DNA of 64,000 nucleotides from Lagopus muta. Taxonomy: Eukaryota > Chordata > Aves > Galliformes > Phasianidae. Numbering within the stretch: the first letter of the stretch is position 1; the number at the start of each line of letters is the position of its first letter. The notes beneath the pieces were generated by a model that ran no database searches, was not told the origin of the DNA, and saw only the letters and a list, made by a program, of their open reading frames with translations. Location: contig NC_064449.1 of NCBI RefSeq assembly GCF_023343835.1, positions 2,889,778 through 2,953,777 on the forward strand, read 5' to 3'. Of this stretch, positions 55,776-64,000 are shown in pieces. The translations under genes were made by a program, and so were the position numbers.

Positions 55776-58700
55776 CAACATTTTCCTCACAACAGTGCCA
55801 TAGTAGCAGCTGTGTGCCAGATAACACTGTCTCTTCTCAGGAGGCTCAAAGCTTTTACAACAGTGAAGTAATTATTCTGGGTGTGGGGAAACGAAGGCAG
55901 GGTGATGGTGGCTGCTGCAGCCCAGACCCAGAACTGCTGGCAGAAGCTTGCTGTTTGCCTCAGCCTTCAAGGAAGCAAACTCATCTACGTCTGTTAAGCA
56001 CCCCTTCTGCACAGAAATCCACTGATTTCATAAGCCTTGCCTCTGCCTTGTGTAACGACTGGCTGGAAGAGCAAGTCAATATTGCTCACGTTGAGGTTTG
56101 GCCTTGTTAAATACAGATAGCCTGCTGCAGATGTGTTGTTTGTGCCAGGGGTCAGCATAAGCAATGCCTGGAGTTTGCTTTTTTCAGAGCAAGCTTTCTG
56201 TCCTAGCAGTTTGTTTTGGCCTTGGACCCTTTCTCTGCTGCCGTGAGCTTAACAAGACCTTCTGTCATTCTCCAGGGAAGCTTTCGCACTCAACGCTGCG
56301 GGTTTGAATTGGCTTTAAATAAAAGGTGTTCTGTTTCTGAAATGCTCTGCTCTTCAGAGCACTCTGTGTGCAATACAAACAGCCAGCAGACAGAGCCGTT
56401 CCAGGTGAAGTGCCCAAGTGTGGTGACGTGGCAGAGAGCTGCAGGGAAGTGTTTACAATTGAGTCCCAAAGGAAGATGGCTTTGTCTGAAAACCCACCAT
56501 CTGCAGGTGATGGCTGAGTGTCAAGGTGGGTCTTGTTGATTCGTCGGGGTGGGTGGTTTGTTCCCTGCTTGAGTGCTGAGCAAGAAGGAGGAACAAGCAG
56601 TAAAGAGGAGATGAGAGCTGAGAGGAAGGAGTTTAAAGCAGGCTTCTGGCTTTTTTCCCTCTGCTAACGCATTGTCTCCCTGTATCTAAGCCACTTGAAT
56701 TTGCAGCTTGCGTGACTTATATCCTGTGAGGAGACTTATAGCCTCGAGAACTCAGCCTGACTTCGCGGTTATGTTTGCAGAGTGAAAGCAGGGTCAGGAA
56801 GGCAGATTTGTAGGGCGGGTGAAGGGAGCTGTACAGCTGGGCTGAGGACATCAGCCTTCCCACCAAGCCATGCAGCCCTGTGTGGAAGGATGACCTGTGT
56901 CCTGTGGAGCCCGTCCCAAGGAGGGGGAGATGAAGGAGTGTGCCTGCTCAAGGAGCAAGGCAGGGGGGATGCAGAGCTGATGAGCTGCCCTGAAGCAGCT
57001 CTGGAGGCTTAAATACCTTGTGCATCCAAACATGGTGTGTCTGTGGCCTGAAAATCCATCCTCTCCTCCTGTCAGCAGGTGACACCGTGGCTTCAAACAG
57101 CAGCTCTGTGTGTCTCATGTAACCGTGCTACCTCTAAGCTCCTCCAGCCTGCGTCTCCTGGCATCTCTCCAGTCCCGAACAAGTGAATTCATTTCCCACT
57201 TGATAGCAGCTAGAGCAGCTCCTTCCAGCATGGGGAGCCCTGCCTGCATGCTCTGCTGAGCAAGGAGAGTGCTTGGAGATGGCTGTGCAGCTCCCTGCTG
57301 TGCCTCAGAAGGATATATCTATATTTTTAGGGCTTTCCCCCACTGCCCCCCCTTATTTGAAATAGGAAGAGAGAAGATTATGGCACTTGATGATTTAATC
57401 AACATAATCTCCAGATAAAACATGCTTCTGCTATACTACTGGGAGATGCTCATTTATGCTGGCATGCTTCTCCTAAGGTAAATTAAATCATTAGTTTTAA
57501 GACTGGATTAGCTACGTGCATCTTAAAAAGGCAGTTCAGTAGTTATAAAAGCTTCTCAGCTTGGTGTTTCTTGGAAGTCATCAAACTCTTTTAACACAAA
57601 AGTCACGAGACATGAAATAGAGATGCAGTGCTGAAATGTTCAGTGCCCTTGGTGCTCATGCAGGGTGCTCAGAGCCAGCTGCCTCCTGCCCTGCTCTCAA
57701 GCCACTCTCCCAGCTCATTGGTTCCATGGGGAGCTTTTGGCCCAGGGCTGGGGGGTAGCAATTGCTCCTTCAGTCCACCCTGAATCCTGAGCGCCTGTTC
57801 TCCACTGCAGGGCTGAGCAGAGGTGTGTGCATTGAAGGAGATCTGAGCTGATCACTGCAGCATGGGGAAATCCAGGACGATGCATTAACCTGTTCTTGGC
57901 AGTGCACCTGAGCACTGTGTAGCCCAAATCCTGGGTGATCAGCTGGTCTGTTCCTGCCCAGAGCAAAGAGAAATGATGGAGGCCCTCTTAGCCATTTCTG
58001 GGCTTTTATGAATGTGATAACAATGTGCTGTGTGCATCCACTTTTCAGCATTTACCTCCCCAGTGCTGCCTGTGCATTAATGCTCTCCATCCCTGGAGGA
58101 TTGTGCTGCCCCTGTCTGTGTATTTATTATGCATCTGGGTGTGGGGCTGGGCTGTCACAGGCACAGATGGAGGGAGCATGGAGCTGTGTGACGCCCAGGG
58201 AAGCTGATAGCTGGCTGAACTTGGGATTGCACAGCTAAGTCAGGCTGCTGTGGCTCCCATTTCTCTAATAGAAGGGTCATTAAAAGTGGGACAAGGAACC
58301 AGCGGAGAGGTTCCATCTGGGTTTCTTGAAAGGTGCAGAGCAGCATCAGGTTCAGAGATGGACTTTGCTGCTCTCAAGCTAGCTGAAGGCATTTGGTTCT
58401 GTGCTCACTGAGGATTGGTACAGTGTGAGGTGATACCTCCATGCTGCTCCTTCTGCTTGCCTCATGCTGTTCTGTTGGTACCAGCAGGGCAGCCAGTGCC
58501 TCACTGTGATTCCCACAGCTGATCTCTTGAAATCGTGCATCTTTCTCTGCTTTGCTTCGTCTCCCTGAGCCATCTGTGGCACCATGTGCTCTGGTTGGAG
58601 GGGCTCTGACTGCTGGTGTGTGTGCTGGTGGCTCTGGAGACACAGGCAGTCCTAGGGCAGCTCTCTTGTGCAGCACTTTGCATTCTGCTGCTGTCTGACA

Positions 58701-61700
58701 GTGCGGTGCAAAAAGAAAAAGCAAGTTCTCATCGCTTCCCGAATTTCCTTTTTCCTATTGGAATACACAGAGGCATTTTTCTGCTTGGGTACCTGGAGGT
58801 GAGTGTGCCTTCCATGGAGCAGAACATTTGCGGGTGATTTATTGCAAGATGTAAAGGCAGGTGTGTGATAAGTTTAGAATGGGGCAGCTTCTGGAGGCTT
58901 GTAGTTTTTTGAGGAATAAAAGCAGTTGAAAGGTCCCTTTGCTGCCCTATAGAGGGGCCCGTTGGTGAACTCAGGTTCTTTTCCCCTTGCAGCACCTTCC
59001 TGCATCCCCTTTAGCAAAGGGGCTGTGCTCCCAACCCAGAGGAGAGCATTTGCAGGCTTAGAGGCTGAGCAGGAAGAAGCCCAGCACTGTGCCGGCGTGG
59101 GCAGGTCGCTGCGTTACTGCAAAAGGAGATGAAAAGATCCCCAAATGGTATTTGTTGTTTCTGACTGCAGACATCAAGGATCTGTCACTGACGGTGCAAA
59201 AGGGAAAAATATGATTTCTGGTTTGATCAGGCTGTTTCACTCTTACAGCTCCGCAGGCTCCAGCCTGACTAGACGTGAAGTGCTGTCAGATGCTTTGTCT
59301 GCTTCGCCTTTTCCTCTGTGCAGACTTTTCACGAGGTGGAGGAGAGGCTTTTAATTATAAAGGAACCAAAGTGTTTGCAGTCCCCCCCGTGCACTGACGG
59401 AGACACGGGGGCAAAGCTGATCTGCAGAATGAATTGTGGCATGGTTTAACGTCTCTCTCAAGCTGTACTTCCATGCCAATCACCCAAAGCTCACCTCATG
59501 GCAGGGGGAATCGGGCAGGTCTGTGTTTGGGAGCAGGGAGAGCCATTCCCCTTTTCTCCACCCATGCAGGTGCCTGACAGAGAGCCATCAGACCAAACGC
59601 AGGGGATCATTTATGGAGGTGTTTGTTTGAAGCTGAGTGGACAGGAATCACGTTTCAGAGCCGTAAGAGAAAGAGCTTTTAGCTGTCGTCTTTTTTTCCA
59701 AAATAGCAACCACATCACCACGCACCATGGGGATGTCAGGGTGAATCTGTTTCACTGACAACAAGATTGTTCTGTCTAGACTGGGAAGCACTGTTTAACT
59801 GACTGAGTCTGCAGAATAATTTAAAGGCAAAATACTTTATAGACATTAAGTTTAAACTAAAAAAACAACTAGCCTGACACAGATGATGCCTGATGGATAG
59901 CTTGCGTGGGGGTGGGATGACGACTGGCTTTGTGATGGTAGCAACTGACAGATGTCTTCCAGCTGCAGCAGCCAGGGATGGGCAGTGCGAGCCTCTGGTC
60001 CATCTGGGTGGACCCAATGCAGGTCTTGTGTGCAATCCTTGGATCAGCCTTGAGTTTTGTTTTGCAGGGTGCTTAGCCCAGCCCTGCCTGCCTCTCGATG
60101 CCTCGCCACAGAGTGCTGCTGGCTCTGGTGCTGCCACTGAGGGATGCAGAAGGGGTCGTGTGGAGGGGATATGAGCCTTGCATTTGCCATCTGTGTGGAG
60201 GGGCTGGCAGCCAGGGCTGAGCCACAGATACGCATGGTGGTGAGATGGCAGCCCAGCTGGCAGGAGGAACTTACTTTCTTTCTGGCAGAAAAAGAAAGAT
60301 GAAATATTAATAGCATGGCTCAAAGGCTGGAATAGATTTATTTTTTTCTTTTTCCCCCCTCCTTTAGAGGAAGGTTTTTGCTCAGCACTGCATCGATGTT
60401 GCTTAGAAAAGCAGCATCCGCTTGGAGCAGGAAGGATGCCAGCAACCTGGAGGGAGCCCAGCAGCAGGCTGGAAGGGGAGGCACGGCCCTGGGATGGGCT
60501 GTGCTCTGAGCTCAGGGCTTGGCTGAGCACTTTGGATGCACCACAGCCCTGAGATGTGTGCTGTAGCCTTGTTTGGCTCTGGTTCAATGGCAGGAAAATA
60601 AAAGGTTTTCTTGTCTCTGTCTTTTCAGGTCAGGGCTGAGCCCCCCTGTCTGCACGATGCCTTTGTGTTGACCACCCTGCTTGGCTGAAGGAGATGGAAA
60701 GTGGGAGAAGCAGAGGGTTCAGCCACCATGTCTGTCTGTCTGCCAGCTCCCTTCAGAAAGGTCCTGCTGGCTCCTGACCTGTCTCTTCTCAGATCCTGGT
60801 GAGTCGAAGCATCTCCAGGAGCCCCTGATGGCTTTTTAAGGTGGAGATCATGAGAAGGTTTTCTCTCAGGGGCAAGCTCTTCTGTTTGCTTCTGCTGGTG
60901 AACGTGGGGGACGGTTATTGAGAGAAGGCCTTGCTGCCAGGCAACTTGATCTTGAAGCAGAGGTGTGCTGTGTCCTAAACGCCTTAAAATTTGAGGCCTC
61001 TTACATATACGCACATTTTTATGAGTGTGTGTGTATATATATTTCTCCTAAGCAATCACCTGACTTCTTTCTGTGCCTTAGTGGAGCAATTTGGTCACTG
61101 GGTAGGCGGCAGAACCAGCATCCCAAATGGGTGCATTGGCAGGGAAGCAGAGAGGAGAGATCGCAGTGAGGAGGATTCAGGCTCAGTGCGTTTGCCAAGT
61201 GAGCTGGAAGGAACTGAGTTAGGGGTGTTTAAATCTCTTCCTTCTGTTTCTTTGACATCTCTGTTCTGCTCTCGCTCTGCTAGCTGGTCTGTGCCAGATT
61301 CAGAGGTCCTGAGGAGAAGAGAAGACACGAGTTCAGCATGGTTGGAAACAGTCTGCAGCACTCCTAACTTAAAAAACTTTGCAAATGCTGTCTGTGAATG
61401 CTGCTTATTTCCTCATTGAGTGTCGAAATGAAACATGTTGTGGCAGATAGCACTTGCTCAGGTTCAAGTAGTGGGTGAGCAGTGAAATGGGGTTTGACCT
61501 AGAATCTAGCTTCAGTGTGGCCTTAATTCTTGGCCTCATCTGGCAGCACAGGGTAAGGGCAGACAGCAGGAGGGGGCCCCGATGCCCTCCCCTTGTGCAG
61601 CCTTGTCTTCTGTGTTCCTCTGCCTGCCGCCCTGCTGCTGTTGCCTTTTGATAGACAGCATGATTAATTACACTGCTCACAGCCTCTGAAAATTTATTTA

Positions 61701-64000
61701 GGGTTTTATGCTGGCTGCTGCTTACACAATGGCAAATCTGCCGTGGCTGTGTCCCAAGCAGGTGGCAGCTAATAGGTCAATAAACTGAATCGCCCCATTA
61801 GAGCTGCTGAGCCGGGCTGCTGTGTTGCAGGCAGGTAGAGGGGAGAGCTGCCGTGCTGAGGAGAAGCCAGGACAGATCTGCTTTAGAAGAAATGTGTCTG
61901 GCCATGCTGGTTTGTAGGAAATCAGTCACTTCCCTGATAGCATCCGCTGCTTTAATAGATCAATTTTTTCACTATAGCTTGTCTGTCTAAAACTTTCCTC
62001 TCCCTGCCTCCACTGCTATCCTATAAAATGGTCTAATAGGACCTTTTAATCTGTGAGAGCTTTGGAAATCTTTTTTTAGAGATTTTTATCGCCTTTTCCT
62101 TGGGTTGCACAAAGAAGAGAGGCTGGCGAGATGGTCATCTGGGGGAAATAGAGAGCTTGGAACAACAAAAAAGCCCCTGAAAATGCTCCTAAAGTCAAGC
62201 AGAAATCAGCCCAACTTGAAATAGCCAGCAGCCACACAATCAGATTACCCAATCATCTCTGCCTTTGAGCATTTTGAATCTCGGTGCTGCTGTCAAAGAA
62301 TTGAAGGTGGCATGCCTTGAGCAGACAAAATGCTTGTACCTGCTTTTCAGAGGAGAAACTAAGGCAGGGCAATGGCAGAGGCAGGTGCAAACCGTGCAGT
62401 CCTGGATGGGCTTCTGTCTAGATGTGACTCGGCTCCTGCTGGTTCATACACAGTGGGATTGAGTTTCTGATGACCTGGTGGAAAGTTACCTGCTAGTGGA
62501 AAGTGGCATGAGGGAGGGAAGGGGAGTGTGAGCTGTGTTTCTGCATGGCTGTGCCAACAGGAAGGGATAAACCTGGTTTGCTTCACACAGTGCTGTGGTC
62601 CTGGGGCTGTTCACTGCCCGCCCCTGCAGCATAGCACTGCAGTCAGTGACTTGCTGTAAGTCTGCCCTGGGATGCTGGTGGGCTGTCAGTGGGATGCTGA
62701 GCCTTCACGGCCAGAAGGATGACCTGGTGTTGCTAAAGCTGCTCTATCTATTGAGAGATGTGCCAGGGTTGTCTGTGCTGCCCTCTCATGCCCTACATGC
62801 AGTGCCTCCAGCAGACTGCATCCTGTCTGGGAAGGCAGTTCAGGTATCCTGGCTCCTGTTGGCTCCATTACTGCCCTGCTGTTAGGTTTTAATATTTCTG
62901 CAGAGACAGTTGGTGTAAACTGAAGCATGCTGCATTTGTTCAGTACAATTTTGTAGGTAGCTTATGCTGAGTGTCACCTTTCAGTGCACAGTGAGCAGTT
63001 CAGCCTAAAGAAACATCACTGATGCCATTATCTCTGCTGCCAGTCCTGCCTGGTAAACCTGTTCCCTCCAGGATGGCTGAGCCTAGGGTGCAAGCCACAT
63101 CCCTCAGCACCTGTGCAGAGCTTGCACTCAATAGCCGTGTGCCAGGTTCTCAATAACAGGCACTCAGAACACCCATGGATGCTTAAAAACCACAGAATTA
63201 AGAGATGCCATGCAAGCAGTATTGGGGAACATGTTGTTTTCAGTGCTTTGGGGGTATGGGCTTCAAGTTGTCCCCATTTTGGAGGAGTAGAAATTTTAAT
63301 TTTGTGCTTTTAATTTTGTTCATTCCCTGTCCTGAGGCTGGACACCAAGCAATGCAAACATCAGCACTGAAACAGCGACTTGACAGGTTAGGATGTGACT
63401 GAGTGCAAGATTGCATTTCTGATCTGTGTCCCTGTAGGCGAGATCTGGGATCTGGTGCCCTTTGTGAGAGATGGGTGCTGTCTTCCTCCCCCAGTAAAAA
63501 AGGCTGCTGGGCAGCAGCCTTTGGCCATGCTGCTGTGCTTGGCACATGGGTGCTTTCTTCAAATCCTCATCAGGAGCAGCACAGGGCTGGCTGCTGTGGG
63601 AGCTGGGAGCTCATCTCACCAGGCCAGCTGGCTGCATGCTGCCTCTGACAAGCAGCGTTTCTCCTTCCTCCTGCCAAATTCCTAGTACCAATTTTTCCCC
63701 TCCATTTCAAGCACGAATGCTGCAAGGGGACATCTCTGCAGCCACCATACACTCCTGGAGGTGCAGATCACAGCAGGAGGCTTGCTGAGCTGTGACAGGC
63801 TGCCCCAGCTCTCCGAGCTGAACCCATCTCCTTGAGCTCTGCCTCTATTGCCTGCACAAGCTAATTTCTATCTGGTGGCGATGCTGAGCTGTTCAAAATC
63901 ACACAGCTGCTGTAGCTACAGCCTTGCCTGTGGCTTCCTTCTGGGAAAGAGCTTGCTTTTTACTTAAAGCTTACGGGGGGGAGCTGGTTGATTGCTAACA

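Larger units (their letters stand above)
49013..64000. other. Intergenic sequence downstream of SUDS3
   Basis: Apart from the CR1 and mariner fragments, no exon chain, CpG island or RNA gene is recognisable. The longest open frame is 283 codons on the minus strand at 59736-60587, with no domain. AT-rich motif clusters near 57.4 and 61.7 kb look like possible conserved elements. In other vertebrates a long gene-poor interval separates SUDS3 from SRRM4, which fits. Confidence 0.5.

Noticed and set aside
1-64000. CRISPR arrays, operons, or an endogenous retrovirus
   Set aside because: No regularly spaced repeat arrays are present, and I saw no LTR pairs or gag/pol/env-like frames. The only reverse transcriptase is of CR1 LINE type.

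Overview
The window is nuclear DNA from a bird, most likely a galliform such as chicken. The repeats are mostly truncated CR1 LINEs, including a nested pair, plus a Galluhop-type mariner fragment. There is one intron-rich vertebrate gene with CpG-island promoters, and no prokaryotic operon structure.

Layout. Positions 1 to about 22.8 kb contain no recognisable coding exon. I infer that they are 5' (first-intron) sequence of a minus-strand gene whose CpG-island promoter lies at about 22.8-23.9 kb. From the known vertebrate gene order TAOK3(-)/SUDS3(+), this gene is probably TAOK3, but no TAOK3 coding exon is visible. This part holds a nested CR1 insertion (3.4-4.6 kb), a 72-bp direct duplication (0.68/1.16 kb), simple repeats and some regulatory-looking motif clusters. 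At 23.9-24.1 kb lies a degenerate ~75-bp minisatellite. A second CpG island (about 26.6-27.25 kb) is the SUDS3 promoter.

SUDS3 (SIN3A corepressor component, Sds3 homologue) occupies 26,954-47,295 for the CDS, in 12 coding exons that join in frame to 336 codons plus a stop. I resolved every splice junction by hand. Ten introns are GT-AG. Intron 7 is a clear U12-type AT-AC intron (37,029-38,527). Two coding exons are microexons of 20 and 22 nt. CR1 fragments sit in introns 2, 4, 5'-to-3' through 6, including one only 24-26 bp upstream of exon 3 and a head-to-head inverted pair in intron 4. The 3' UTR probably ends at a canonical AATAAA site near 49.0 kb.

Positions 49.0-64.0 kb look intergenic: three more repeat fragments (CR1, CR1, mariner), no convincing gene, and a few AT-rich homeodomain, SOX or FOX motif clusters that could be conserved regulatory elements in the interval that leads to SRRM4 in other vertebrates (inference).

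The most interesting observations are the AT-AC minor-spliceosome intron that splits the SIN3-interaction region of SUDS3, the CR1 tail abutting exon 3, the inverted CR1 hairpin, and the nested CR1 with an apparent 5-bp target-site duplication.
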